NCBI GenBank assembly: GCA_030674185.1 | Contig: CM060308.1 | Coordinates: 40,802,857 to 40,866,856 of the forward strand | Source: Monoplex corrugatus | Lineage: Eukaryota > Mollusca > Gastropoda > Littorinimorpha > Ranellidae | Direction of reading: 5' to 3' | Length of the DNA: 64,000 nucleotides | Shown here: positions 1-39,480 of the stretch, piece after piece | Position numbering within the stretch: the stretch's first letter is position 1 | Layout of the letters: every line of letters begins with the position of its first letter | Made by a program: the position numbers and the translations under genes | The notes under the pieces: model-generated | What the model saw: only the letters and a program-made list of their open reading frames with translations | Databases searched by the model: none | Told to the model about the DNA's origin: nothing

Positions 1-27336
<27,336 letters not shown>

Positions 27337-28078
27337 CATCGTGATGGACTTTAGATAGTCACCGGCCGAGCCTCTCACAGCACTCCCTCTTGTTTTTGTC
27401 TTTGGTTTACCTTCTTTTCCCCCTTTCTGCTACTCTGCAGGTTATTTGGACATAGTTTCCACTACTGTTCTCATCTGTCACCCCTCCATGTCCACCCACT
27501 TAACCCTTTCTTTCTTTGTCCTTCTTTTCTTCTGTCTCTCAATTCCACTATGTTTACTATGAAAATCTCCACCAGTCTCAGTCACCTTAGTTACTGAAAG
27601 CGACTTTGAAGTCACAACATATTGTAGGCCCTTTTAAATATTTGGTCACTTTGGGGCTGTCAGTGGGGGTGACAGTTAGGGATGATTGCTTGAAGTAAGA
27701 CCGTAAATGAACGTTTTGATCAGTATACAGTACTGTTAACTGTTTTGACTGGTTAGTTGTTGAAGGTATCTGTGAATGATGACTTGTTTCATGAAGTTCC
27801 TTGTTCTGAATCAAATGACAAAATCAAGACTTTTTTGTTTGTATTGATGACATTGTGTACTTCATTGAATTGTCCTATAATTCAGATTCATGCCGCTGGT
27901 GGCAGATCTTTGCACGTATTTACCCCTGCCCTCCCTGTCTTTATATGATAGCTAGTTCACCTATGGAACATGTTACGTTCACATTGTTTGTTTCTCATGT
28001 TAGAAGTAAAGTGAGTTGATGTGAATGAGACATGGGTGTTTAAGAAGACTTATGGCCATTCTGACAGGTAGGGTTTTA

Positions 28079-28157
28079 TGAACCCATTCACACTCCTATC
28101 CGCCAGCTGCTTGCAGGAAGATAGTGAATAGGTTGAGGGAGTGAAAGGATTGATGTT
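28079..28157. mobile_element. Decayed foldback element (internal palindrome only)
   Basis: It reads ACCCATTCACACTCCTATCC, then a palindromic CTTGCAGG centre, then GAATAGGTTGAGGGAGTG. It corresponds to the nested inner palindrome of the TTAA foldback family without the outer arm. Confidence 0.45.
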
Positions 28158-28339
28158 ACGATATACATGGGTACAGTGTACATATATATAAAAAAATAAT
28201 GCTGTCATTGTTAAGTAATTATTCTCAGTACTGACTGGTCATATTGAGGAACATGGCTTATGTAAAGTCATCTGCCCCTTTCTGTTTCTATCACGGATGC
28301 CTGGACTTGGTGAAGTGTCAGTGTTTCAGCATTGTAGTT

Positions 28340-28480
28340 TACAGTGTGTGAAAGACTGGGTTGATAAATTGTGTGCGGATAGTGTGAAAGGTTCTTTTGA
28401 CTGACACATTGTGTGCAGATGGTGTGAAAGTTCTTTTGACTGATACATTGTGTGTGGATAGTGTGAAAGGTTGGATAGCT
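28340..28480 (+). repeat. About 48-bp tandem repeat, three units
   Basis: GATAGTGTGAAAGGTT and CTTTTGACTGA(C/T)ACATTGTG recur three times. The units are imperfect and no function is evident. Confidence 0.75.
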
Positions 28481-30954
28481 GACAAATGTTTGCTGGGTGG
28501 GGATGGGGAAGGGGTTGACCTGCCTGAAATGTTGATTCATTGTAATGATCATGATAATGCGTGGCAAGCCACAATACGACTTGGCCCACAAAAGTGATTT
28601 TTGTGTATTTTAAAAGACATATGGGAACAATAGTTTCATAACTGTGTATGATTATACTTCTATCATATTCTGCATCATGACATTAGTTTTACAAACCTTG
28701 ACCTATGTTCAGGGCAACAGGTATGCTGCTTGCTTGACTGGAGCCATCATATACTTTGTAAAAATGTGCTTTGTTGTGAATAAGAGGTTTGTAACAATTT
28801 CATAATGCATTTAGATCTGCTGTTTTCGTACAACTCTGAATTTGATGAAGAAGGTAAGCGTAAAATCAGGACTGAAAGTCTTGATCTTCCCATGAAAATT
28901 AATGAAGTTTTTTGATGCAGTACTGTTATGTGGTGGGATTTGCGTTAAGTGTTTTGATACCATAATGACCCAGGTGTGAGTTACTCAGGATATTTAGCAA
29001 TACAGCACTCGGCTGCACTTTTTTTTCTTCACACACATTTCTTGAATACAGTTTATACCAATCAAAATTAAATCAAGTTTCTTGAAACTATTGCATTTCT
29101 TTAATTTCATTTAATTCAGTTTATATTATTATCTCTGTTGGTAATTTCAGTAATGGCCAACTGACATTTCAGTTTTGGACCTAATAGGAGAGAAAAACAA
29201 GATTTTAGATACAAAATTGTGCACATTTCATTCAATTTTTCGTGCCAGGGTGTGTACCTTTGAAGTGTATGTATAGGACACAAGACTGAAATAGAGAAAG
29301 AATGTTTTTCAGGGTGAATATTTTTCAACTGACTATTTGGACAATGGGATATCACAGTGAAATATGGAAATGCAAACTGGGGTTGCATGCTTACAGTGTG
29401 TATTCTTTGCATGTTGCTACAAACAGGAAGTATAATGAAATTGTATAAATGTATTGTGATAATGTCTGGCCAGGAAACTTGACTGTTAATTGATACAGGC
29501 TCTTGCCTGATGTCCAAGTACAGTGGAGTTCTTCCTCAGCATAATACCCGGTAAATGCAGACAAAGAAACATAGTTTTTTGTGTTCGTTCCACCATCACA
29601 CTCTTTCAGCTAATTTTTCATGTCCTGTGGAGTTTGTAGATCTTCCACATCAGTCTTGTTTTAGTGCTTTCTTATTTATAGACGTGTCCACTAAGTGTCG
29701 AGCATGGTGTGTGTAATGTGAGAATGTGTTTTTTGCTCTGACCTTCACCACACTTGTTTGTGTGTTGAAAGAATTATTGAATTGTTTTAATTTTATAGCA
29801 TTGACTGTTTGCATGCAGTCATCAAGAAGTGTTAGCATATACTTGTCATGTAAAAATTGTAACAACTTCACACTTGAAGGAATATCTTAGAGTCTCAGAG
29901 AGATTTTTATATCTACAGTATATTCCGGTAACATGTAATAACGCTGGCAATTGTGAGGTCAGCCTTATTGTTAGTTGAGCATAATAGTCAGGGAATTGCT
30001 TATTGTTAGAGTACAGCGATCTGAAAATTGCCATGAAGTCTGTTCATATTTTGCTCATGACCTGTTCTGGTTTGAATGTGAGTAACATCAAGTGACAGCT
30101 CAGCTTGTTAATCAAAAGGACATAAATGTGAGAAAAGTGAAAGCGATACTCATTATTGTAAGTGGTTTATAGATCTGTGTAGTTTCCCAAGGAAATTTTT
30201 TAATATTTTTGTTGCCTTTTGAACGTAAATATATCTACTCCTTTTGTTGACTTTTGTCTTCATAATATTTGTGACCTTATAGCCAAGATTTTGATTGTGT
30301 TGTTGGCTCATTTTGCTTTTTATGTGCATTTTAATGAAAGAGGGGCTGGTTTTTGTCTGGGCCTCCTTACATCTGCTAAATAGTGATTCAGCACACGTTT
30401 TTGAGAAATGCATCCTGTTAGTTGTTCAGTTTCCCATGAATTTTAAGTTTCTTTTTTTGTTTTGTTTTTCAAGTCATGTCTTCTTTCTGTTTTGGCAACT
30501 GTATCAAAGAAAATTGTGATTCAGGATAATTCAGGACAAGAAAATCAGGGGTACAAGCTTAATGCATATTATGGCAGTAGAGCCTCCCTTAAAGGCTGTT
30601 GATGATAGTAGGCCTGTGGTGGCTTTGACCTTGATTCAGTGTCAGGTTTTACAGTATGTTCACTTTGGCAAAAGAAGAAATGAAGAGACTGGTTCTGCCA
30701 TTCAGATCACCATCTCATCATTCGTTATTCATCATTCCCTTTCCTCCTATACCCCTGGGATGGTTATTTCTCTATTGGCCATATCACCTGACGTGAATGC
30801 TGACATTAAACCTTGATCAAATAGGAAAGGAAATCTTCCAGTGTTGTCAGTTACTAGACCAGTGAAGATTTAAAAACTGACAGGTATTGTCATGTCAATT
30901 GAATACCTCAGATCCTGTGATGAGGAGTAGCCTACAACAACATGACAGGCACAC

Positions 30955-31265
30955 CAGTCTAGTGGATAAACATCAGACTTTCAATCAGAAGGTCCCTGAG
31001 TTCAGTATGCCAAGATTGCCTTTTGGATGAAGGGTTAAGATTTTTCCAAGATCAACATGTGTGCAGACCTGCCAGTTCCGAAAAAAAAAATTGCCCCCAT
31101 TATGTATGTACACATGCTAAATATCAAATATGCAAAGTAAAGAGCCTTTAAGCCATGTCAGTGGCTGGCTGTGGAAACATGAAAATACCCAGCATGCACG
31201 CCCACCAAAGATGCAGACTGCAACAGCATGGAATGGGGTTAGCTCACCCAACGGTTTGAATTCTC
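30955..31265 (+). mobile_element. tRNA-derived SINE copy (family S)
   Basis: The head resembles Pol III boxes (TAGTGGATAAAC; GGTCCCTGAGTTCAG). The body contains TTTTTCCAAGATCAACATGTG, CATGTCAGTGGCTGGC and CAGCATGCACGCCCACCAAA-like blocks. Related sequences are at 37495-37720, 38300-38995, 44330-44520 (minus) and 54535-54850 (minus). Similar SINEs are familiar to me from gastropod genomes (from memory, not checked). Confidence 0.65.
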
Positions 31266-31314
31266 CACACATTCCTAAAAAGTCTGATTGTGTGTAATAG
31301 GCTGGACGAAGCAG

Positions 31315-31470
31315 CAGGGAAGTTTCAGTCTTTTCCTCCTAATTTTTGTGTTTGTGTGATCTTACACTTGACAAAGACCAGTTGGCCGAAAATTTGCGCC
31401 TGTCTCGTCTGGTTGTATTAAATACACGTTCTGATTCTCTTTTCATGTTTTTTCTGATTCCAATTTTTTT
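31315..31470 (+). mobile_element. Family-B repeat with hammerhead-like stem-loop
   Basis: It contains CAGCAGGGAAGTTTCAG, CTCCTAATTTTTGTG, then TTGACAAAGACCAGTTGGCC followed by GAAAATTTGC, and ends TTGTATTAAATACACG. Copies at 53220-53870 (minus, interrupted), 53915-54090 (plus) and 63730-63870 (minus) preserve the stem sequences. Confidence 0.65.
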
Positions 31471-33636
31471 TTGGAGAATAGCGCTATCCAAGGACGAATA
31501 TAGTGGTAAGTTAAGAGTTATGGTGATAGTAATAAGTAACAACATGAAGTATCTACAAATGCAAGTTAGAGATTTCTTTGGGAACAATTTGTGTAGGAAT
31601 TGATATCACAGCAGTTCATTTGTTAGTTGGCTCAAGTTCACAAGACTGGTGTAAAGTATGTTTTACAGTTTGTGTTTTTCAGATTTTTTCCTCCATCTGA
31701 TAATGCTGATGTTTTTTGAATGTAAGCCACGAGAGCACTTGCCATTTTTATTTATTCATTCATTTGTTCATTTAAGTTATTTATTGCGATGTATTCTGAT
31801 TTGTAGTGGTCATTTTCTTGTACCTTTTTTTTTTTTTTATTATTATCAGTGTTTAGTGTTGAGCAATATCCATTGTTTACATTATGATTATTCTCCATCT
31901 GTCGCTCCTTCCAGCTTTGTGGGTTTGGAAGGTAGGTAGTTGTGTATAACCTGTCTACCTGACATTTTCCCCTTTCCCAATTGCTTTCTGTACATCTCTT
32001 GTCTGCATCATGAAATATTCTCATGTTGTCTCTCTCTCTTTCCCCAGCTTGGTTTTTGTGTGTTCATTCCATTGCTGTTACTGCACCACATCTCCTTGTG
32101 AGTTCAAATGCTGGTACACTTTCAGACTTACGGATTACACACTTTCAGACTTGGCAGTTACAAAAACATGGATGCTAGAGAGACATTTATTGGCAATAGA
32201 TTCCATTTAATGTTTTTCTGTCATTAGCAGTAAAAATCGTATGCATATGTGTGGATATGTGTAAGCATTTGAGAGATTGATTCAGTGATGGTAGACTATA
32301 TACCCTGTGAAAATTAAGTCAGAGTGATGTTCTCATTTTCCATACTTCCTCTTGACTGCATTCAGAACATGCCTGTGCATGTGCGTATAACCCATAATGT
32401 GATTTTGTTTGTGTGTGTTGCTTGACAACATGTATTGACCATTATAACAGACAGACTTTCTCACAGATGCTTACACATTCAGATCCACTGGTCTGGACTT
32501 GAATATTATTTCTGAATTAGCTAGTTCTCTGCTGATAATCGGTCATTCTATTGTTAATATTTAATATACGCTCACATTTAATGAATACGTACAGACAAGG
32601 TGATGCTCAGTCTGGTTCCTGCAGACTGCAGTTTAAAACTTCTTTAACAGAGTCTGATGAGAATCATAAACAGGAGAAATCGATTTTGTCACACTTTCCA
32701 TGTGAAATGAAAATCATAAACAGGAAAATTTCAAATTTTGTAACACTTTCCCGGAGAAAAGTTTTTCTTGTGTACTAGTGAAACGGGAAATTGCCAATCT
32801 ACATTTTTCCCCTACACACTTGTATCTCTCTGATATCGGTTTAATTCATCCCTTGCATATAAGCCATCCTTCTGTGTCTGATCTTATCAGTTTGTTTATT
32901 GGCTTCATTGTTTCACACTGTTGACATGCACATACTTTGTTTACACTGATTTTCACCTATTATTTTATGCTTGTCTCTGGAAGTAGATTTGAACACAAAT
33001 GCACATCATCTTTAATTACGCCATTTTTTTTTTTCCCTCCCCTTCTGCATTTAGGTGTTAAGCAAAGATGTGCATGAAAAGCCAGTTTGGCCTTCTAAGC
33101 CTGCAGTGAATGTTTCCAGGGACTCATGAAAATCTGGATCAACTGTGATGTGTAATCTGCACTGCAGTAAGTCCATTGTGTGTGTAGTCCTACCCCCATT
33201 CTTTCATATCTTGTGCCTAGTGCACTCCTTTGTGCAGATGAATTTGCTTTATTGTCTAACTGTTGTAATGTGGACTGAGTGAAAACTTTGTTCCTTTTAA
33301 TGGAATTGAATTGCATTGTTTTAATCGGTTAGAGTCAATTAACATGTGATGTTTTGTGACTGCAAGAAAAATCAGTATGGTGAAGAGAGTGAGTCCTTGT
33401 CTGAATAGTCCAGATCAGGTTTGAAAGGGGTGTGTGTTTATGTTAATGGATTTTTACTTGATGTAATTTTGTTTGCATCTTATCAGCAAGCATCTTATGA
33501 TTCAACATACACACTTGTAAACAGGAACTAATGTTTTCATCAGCTGCTCAAAGACATCATCATGTGCTACTTTGTCATGAAACAGATTTGTGGTTTTCTG
33601 CCTTTGCCTTTTAGTAAGTACAGTGTCCTGTTTTGC

Positions 33637-33747
33637 AATAAACATTTTCCCTTCAGCTGAGAAGGATCAGGTGGTATTCATTCATGTCAGACCAGTTCAG
33701 TTTTTTCTGAAGTTTGCGTTTATTTTCCAAACAGCAATTTGAATAAA
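33637..33747 (+). terminator. PPP2R5D: Candidate polyadenylation signals of the B56 gene
   Basis: AATAAA occurs at 33637-33642 and 33742-33747 on the plus strand. The first is followed within about 30 bases by TG-rich sequence (GATCAGGTGGTATT). These are the first canonical plus-strand signals I noted after the stop codon. Assignment to the B56 transcript is an inference. Confidence 0.35.
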
Positions 33748-34387
33748 ATGGCATCTTCCTGTCAGAACATTGTTTTGGACAAAATCGACTTTGGGAGAAA
33801 ATGTAAACAGGGAATTTCAGTTGAATCAGTAATTAATGTAAAATAAGTACTCACATGGTTTTTTTGGGGGTTTTTTTTTTTTAGATAATTGATTGAGTTT
33901 TTTCTTTCAGTTTTGAATTCAGTTAAAGATTTACGTATTTTGCTTTACATTGTGCATGCATCACATGCCAACCAAAAGTTCTGTTTTGATTCCTCTGAGG
34001 TTGGCTTTCTTTCTTTAGTAACTTTGATCATGATTAAAAGCTTGCATGATGTGTTGATTGGTATGCAGGAGTAAGGGAATGCAGTATGATTGTAAGCTTG
34101 GTTTTTGTTAACATTCAAGTTCTACATGCGGGCTTGTTTGTGTTCCATCCATTTCGTTCTCATCATTAAAAGAAGGGAGAATAACTTGAAAGATCAAACT
34201 TTGTGCCTGGCATGTTATTTTGTCAAGGTGGGTTTTATCCATGTTCAGTCCATTTTCTACCCAGTGAAGAGTCGCAGATACAAGAGTAATACTGTTGGAA
34301 TGGCTGTGGTACACGCATCATCAAAAATTAAATCTTCACATGTAAACATTATGGGATAAAAACTTATCAGAATGGATTGTTTGTTCA

Positions 34388-34489
34388 GGTAGTAGAGAAT
34401 TCACAAGATGTTAGTTACAAACAGCTTAAGATGGACAGTGTTGCCATGGATCAAGCCCCCACCCCACCCCCTTAAAGACCAGTGTAAGG
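34388..34489 (+). repeat. 102-bp exact direct repeat, copy 1
   Basis: From GGTAGTAGAGAATTCACAAG to AAAGACCAGTGTAAGG, it is identical base for base to 36684-36785. The flanks differ immediately on both sides. It is part of neither the RepA nor the piggyBac element. Confidence 0.92.
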
Positions 34490-35044
34490 TTTTCAGTGGA
34501 CATTAAAAGATTAATTTTACTAAGATTTTATGTTGTACATGCTATAGAAAACTTACGTGGTAATAACCTGTACAAAAACAGCGTGTATTGTTAGTGTGTG
34601 TGTTGAAGTAGCTAACTAGTGTCCATGTGTCTAACTTGATATTTAGCTGCAACAGCAGTGGTTGTGCTTGACCCAAAAGGTGTGTGCCTCATATCGGGTG
34701 AAAGAGTGCAATGACACTTATCTGAAGGGCGGATGTACTGGTATTAAAAAAAAGTACGGCTGCACTTTGTCAGAGGGAGCAATTGTTAATATCTACATTA
34801 GTAATTTTGTATCAAATGGTGGCAAGTCTTTGAGAAGGAAGAGAGTGCTAGGTTTGTGCAAGTGATATCATTGTGTTTGTACAGCTTCCTTGTAGCCTTA
34901 CATCATGTCTCCTTTCTCTCTTCTCTCTATATTGGATGTATATATGTATGCGTACTTTGTGTTGACATAATGCAGTAATATAACAGGGAAAGTACAGATA
35001 AAAAAAACATTCAAGAAAACAAAAGGAATTGGCTGGGTTGCTTT

Positions 35045-35068
35045 GTGTGTGTGTGTGTGTGTGTGTGC
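35045..35068. repeat. (GT)12 microsatellite
   Basis: Uninterrupted GT repeat. Confidence 0.9.
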
Positions 35069-35204
35069 TCGCTCATCTCTGTGTATTACGAGAACGCTTT
35101 TTGTAAACCAACCTCACCAACCCATATTCAGAATGAAAACAGGAAAGTGGATAAAGTTTTTTTATCTTCACTTATTTTCTTCATGTTAATGCATTTACTG
35201 TGGA

Positions 35205-36340
35205 CATTTTTTTTCAAATTATTATTTTTGTTTAACCCCTTAAGTGTTAAGTGTAAATAAACAGGTAACTCACCTGTGCCACGGAATTTTAAACGTTTTG
35301 ACTTAAAATTTATATCTCTTCATCCAGCCCAGAAAACCCTGCAAGACTATAGATTTTCTTGTTCAGTATACTTTACAACACACCAGGAGCAGCAGTATAT
35401 AACACACCAGGAGCAGCAGTACTTTCGTTTTTACGATCGCCAGTGCTAGTGATGTCACTCCAACTCTTATCTGGGTCAAGTCTGACTTCGGTCATCAACA
35501 TCGAAATATCGCCTGCATGCGCCATATTATCGTCATTTTCACTCTTACCGAGTGAATCAACATACTGCAAATCAGAATCAGCTCCACAAGTAATGATTTC
35601 TGCAACTTCTTTTGTTGTACAAGTTGTTTTTCGGGCCTGAGTGACCCGATGTTGAAGTGAGTTCATCCGCCATTGTTTACAGTCGCTGAATAGTAATCAG
35701 CTGTACTCCTGTAGAGGGTCACCTTTTCAATCGCATGGGCGGAAAAGACTGTAAAACGTCACATATACATAATGAGCATCTATTTATAGAGTGAATCCTG
35801 AAGTTTCCATTGATATCTCGCACGTCACTGAAGTTTTGGGTTTTCTGGCAAAAAATAGAGAAAGGAGGTGTATGTTTCTTCCAACAGAATATTCAGTCAG
35901 AAGCAGTTAACAGGTTAAAGCCCAGCTGACTGCATAGAGCCGTATCAGGGCTACAGCTGTTTCAAAACATATACAATACTTCAACAGGGAAAAAAAAAGG
36001 AAAATTAAGTACACATATCAATGCATTTGCGCACATCATTTAAAAGAGATACCTGTGATGTTGACCGCTCCATCCAATTTATCACAGAGAATTTAAAAAA
36101 CAAACCTGAATACAAATTTAAACAAAACTAAGGATATATAAATGGGCCTAAATAACCTAAAACTGTCTCCACATATCTTGTTTCCCAAGAACCAAAAATG
36201 CACTTAACACATGTACCCAATTGACGGTCCTATGAGAAAGTATGTAAGACTTTATCGAACACCTACAGATGAATAGACCAGCAAGGCAGAAAATGCTTAT
36301 GTACATATGTAGCTCTTACATGCTCAAAAGGGGTATTGGG
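35205..36340 (-). mobile_element. RepA copy, minus strand, split by a piggyBac-type insertion
   Basis: 35918-36340 is the reverse complement of RepA (AGCCCAGCTGACTGCATAGA matches the 3' end of the plus copies). 35205-35231 (AAATTATTATTTTTG) matches the AACAATAAT-type tail. The two pieces are separated by the TTAA-ended element 35232-35917, so RepA was already in place when that element inserted. Confidence 0.65.
35232..35917 (-). mobile_element. Non-autonomous piggyBac-like element with 5' end of a transposase gene
   Basis: 686 bp bounded by TTAA, with imperfect inverted tips (TTAACCCCTTAAGTG and TTAACCTGTTAACTG). On the minus strand there is a TATA box (CTCTATAAATAG, 35781-35792), a leader, then an ATG at 35666 opening a 97-codon acidic frame (CGADSDLQYVDSLGKSENDD, then DKSWSDITSTGDRK) that stops in a duplicated PGVLYTAA motif. 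An acidic N-terminus is usual for piggyBac transposases. The catalytic DDD core is missing. The assignment rests on the TTAA ends and this context, not on catalytic residues. Confidence 0.55.
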
Positions 36341-36683
36341 AACTGGACCGTAATATCCTGCATGGGCTATTTCTGATTCACATTATTATCAATAGTATTG
36401 GCCACTGAAATCAGGCCAAGATAAAGTGACCTACTGGTGCCATAATGCTAATAGTCCGACATAAAAAGTAGGCTACATAACCAGACACCTTTAGATCAAA
36501 ATACAGCTCTTAGGATCGCCACTTGTTTCGATTAGATGGTTTACACAGAATCTCATTTTGGGTGCGAGTTCTACCATCTCCATTCCTGGGACCTCAGTTC
36601 GAATCTCAGGGGTGATATGCCCCTCCTTCATTTCATAAATTTACATGTTCGAAATGATAGGCTAACTGCATACAGCTAACATG

Positions 36684-36785
36684 GGTAGTAGAGAATTCAC
36701 AAGATGTTAGTTACAAACAGCTTAAGATGGACAGTGTTGCCATGGATCAAGCCCCCACCCCACCCCCTTAAAGACCAGTGTAAGG
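36684..36785 (+). repeat. 102-bp exact direct repeat, copy 2
   Basis: Identical to 34388-34489. A foldback MITE starts about 40 bp downstream. The 2.3-kb interval between the copies contains the RepA/piggyBac nest. Confidence 0.92.
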
Positions 36786-36823
36786 GGATGTTTTCCTCAA
36801 GTCCCTATTTTGCTACACATTTA

Positions 36824-36993
36824 TCAACCATTTGACTCCCACATTCTATCTACCAACTGCAAAAACTTAACCCTTTGACTCCTTCACCCTGCAGGAAGCA
36901 GGTGGATAGGGTCAGGGAGTCAAGTTTTTGCTTTGTTAGCACGGTTGACAGTGCTAAATGCTAGTGGATAAGGTGAAGGAGTCAAAGGGTTAA
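36824..36993. mobile_element. TTAA foldback MITE, about 170 bp
   Basis: The left end is TCAACCATTTGACTCCC (one mismatch in TTAA) and the right end GAAGGAGTCAAAGGGTTAA. It contains the diagnostic GCTTTGTTAGCACGGTTG and a shortened inner palindrome around CCTGCAGGAAGC. Confidence 0.75.
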
Positions 36994-37494
36994 AAAAAAA
37001 TTTAAAAGGGGGGAGGGGTTTAAAATTATGACAGCAACTCCTGCCACTTGCATATGTTAGAAATGGTAGACTAACTGTGCATGAAGCTAACTTGATTGTA
37101 TTCTCAAGTGCTGTACATGAAGCTAAAATGAGGATTTTATTCTCAAGTAGCGATACATGCACTTAACATTTCTATAAGCGACTCCCGCCTGATCGCCCCA
37201 GTTCTCATAAGGCACATTTTGAAGCGGCCACTGGATGAAATGAAGTTGACAAGAGGCTTGTCAAGGGGAAGGGCGTTGACTGGGTGTGTTAGAATGAGAC
37301 CTAGAAACCACTCACTGAAATTCTGGTCTAGATAGTGAGTGTACATGGCTAAACAGAGATTTGAAGGAAAAAAGTAATTTTTTCCAACTTCTTTCATTTA
37401 ATGAAGGGTGGTGCAAAACTGTTTTGGATGATTTCATGATGATGAAAGGTTGGCTGATCTCGGTTCTCATGTTCTTGTTTAATGACATGCATGG

Positions 37495-37720
37495 CAGTCA
37501 GGTGGGTATATATCTGACCTCTAATTCAAAGGTTTATCCACTTCAATATTCACCTGATAGGGTAAAGGGTAAAGATTCTTTTTAAAATTCCCTGATCAAC
37601 AGATGTGCTGACGTGCCAGAGCCTACACTTCCTTCATGTGTATGCACATGCAAAATACGGAATACGCATGTTGACCCCCTTGGCACGATACATAATTAAA
37701 AGTGTACTGTAAGACAATGG
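37495..37720 (+). mobile_element. Family-S SINE copy, diverged
   Basis: It shares with 30955-31265 the blocks AAAGATT..TT, CTGATCAACAGATGTGCTGA, GTGCCAGAGCCTACACTTCC and the CATGTGTATGCACATGC region. The tRNA-like head is poorly kept. Confidence 0.55.
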
Positions 37721-38299
37721 TGTAAAATTATGGGAGCCAACTTGCCTATGGGTACTAATTGTTTTTGATTTTTGCTGCTCTCGTTTAAACATTTCCTAAA
37801 AAAAATAGCCCTATACATATCATTCAGAAAGGAGAAATCCTGAACTGCACTATAAAAGTAAAATGAATACCTGTTTGCAGGAGAAAGTGAAATTACAGAG
37901 TGTTGGAATAAAAAACATCCACACTTGTGCAATGAGAAATACAATGTAAACAAATCAAACTGAACGACAACCCATATTCTATCAATGACTGATGTGCTAA
38001 AAATACCTTTCATCATGTGCTTGAACCTCTCTTGTTCATTCAGAACCAAAAGCAAAGCTATATTTGCCTCATAACCATGCCAGGATTACTATCAACAAAC
38101 TCCCAACTTGTCAACCTCACGGTCAGTCCCAATCTCACTCATTTTTGTGCAAAAACTTACAAAAATCAATCAAAGAACAGCAAAATGGCGACCATGGGAA
38201 TGGAAGAAGGCGGAGGCAATGCAAAAGAAGCTTTCTGATTGGTCAGTTTGTATTCGCTTTATAGATCAGACAGTATTCAGCGGGAGATGTGCTCCTGTG

Positions 38300-38995
38300 C
38301 TTGGACTTACTGCCATGATTGTGGCTCATCGTGCTAAGGGGGTTAAAGATCATGCAAGTCAAGTCAGTGTCTGGCTTATAGAAACATAAAACACTCAGCG
38401 TGCGCATCCACCAAAGACAGAGAATGTAGACTATAAGTCGTGTCAGTGTCTGGCTTATGGGACACATGCAAGGAAGCAAAGCACCTCATCATGCACACTC
38501 CACCAAAACAGAGTGAGAGTATGTATGAAAAATATAAGTCAATTGTCAGTGTCTGGCTTTAAATGGCCCCAAACATTTCAAATAGCACCAAAAACCAAGC
38601 ACCCCTCCCACCAAAGACAGGGTTATGTAGACTATAAGTACTGTGTTCAGTGTCTGGCTTATGAGACCACATCAAAAAGACTAGCCCATCTATGGTACAC
38701 CCATCCAAAAAGACAGGGTATGTAGACTATAAGTCATGTCAGTGTCTGGCTTATGGAAACATCAAAGCACCCATCATGCACACCCACCAAAAAGGGTATG
38801 TAGACTATAAGTCATGTCAGTGTTGGCTATGGAAACATCAAACACCATCATGCACACCCACCAAAGACAGGTATGTAGAGTGCACTGTAGGAACTCAACA
38901 ACATGAGGGCATGTCATCTGTCAGTGTTGGACCTATGGACACATCAAAACATTCAGCATGCACGCCCACCAAAGACGGATAATGTAGACTGTGCA
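38300..38995 (+). repeat. Tandem array built from the body of the family-S SINE
   Basis: About eight imperfect units of 70-100 bp, each with GTCAGTGTCTGGCTTATG, ACATCAAA(A)CA, CATGCACACCCACCAAA and GTAGACTATAAGT. The same blocks occur once in the SINE copy at about 31150-31230, so the array derives from part of that element. It sits in the convergent gap. Confidence 0.75.
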
Positions 38996-39404
38996 CCAAC
39001 AAACAGCCTGTACAAAGTAACCAAAAACAACATGCATACAGGCATCCAGGTGAAATCATGGAGTATCACTGGTACCCGGTAAGAATAAAAACACAATGAT
39101 ACACATTTTACAATGAATCCAAATGTTTTAATGCAATGAACTCATATATTGGTAGACACACAGTATATATACACAGAAAAATACCAATTGCACATTTGTT
39201 AAGAATTTATCAAACACCCCATACACAAATATTTCATATCCAACGTCAACCGATCCATTACTTATTGATGGACGCCATCTGCCTGGATTTTGAGTTATTA
39301 TAAAAGGAAATGACTGCCAGGGGCACATTCTAAAGGGATTCAAGCAAAGAACAATACATGGAAATCTGAAGATAATGACCATAATAATCTCTTTTATCAT
39401 ACAC

Positions 39405-39480
39405 ACTGGAATAAAAAGAAATTTAAGATTTGAATGAAGATCACACTTTTGAAATTTAAGATTTGAATGAAGATCACACT
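39405..39480. repeat. 33-bp tandem duplication
   Basis: AAATTTAAGATTTGAATGAA followed by GATCACACTTT occurs twice in direct succession. Confidence 0.85.

Larger units (their letters stand above)
27337..33660 (+). other. Probable long 3' UTR / downstream flank of the B56 gene
   Basis: No ORF of interest is seen. The first clear plus-strand AATAAA I find is at 33637, so a 3' UTR of up to about 6.3 kb is possible; ATTAAA variants occur earlier (for example near 29070 and 31418). It contains a decayed foldback element (28079-28157), a 48-bp triplicate (about 28340-28480), a SINE copy (30955-31265) and a hammerhead-like repeat copy (31315-31470). The exact transcript end is unknown. Confidence 0.5.
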
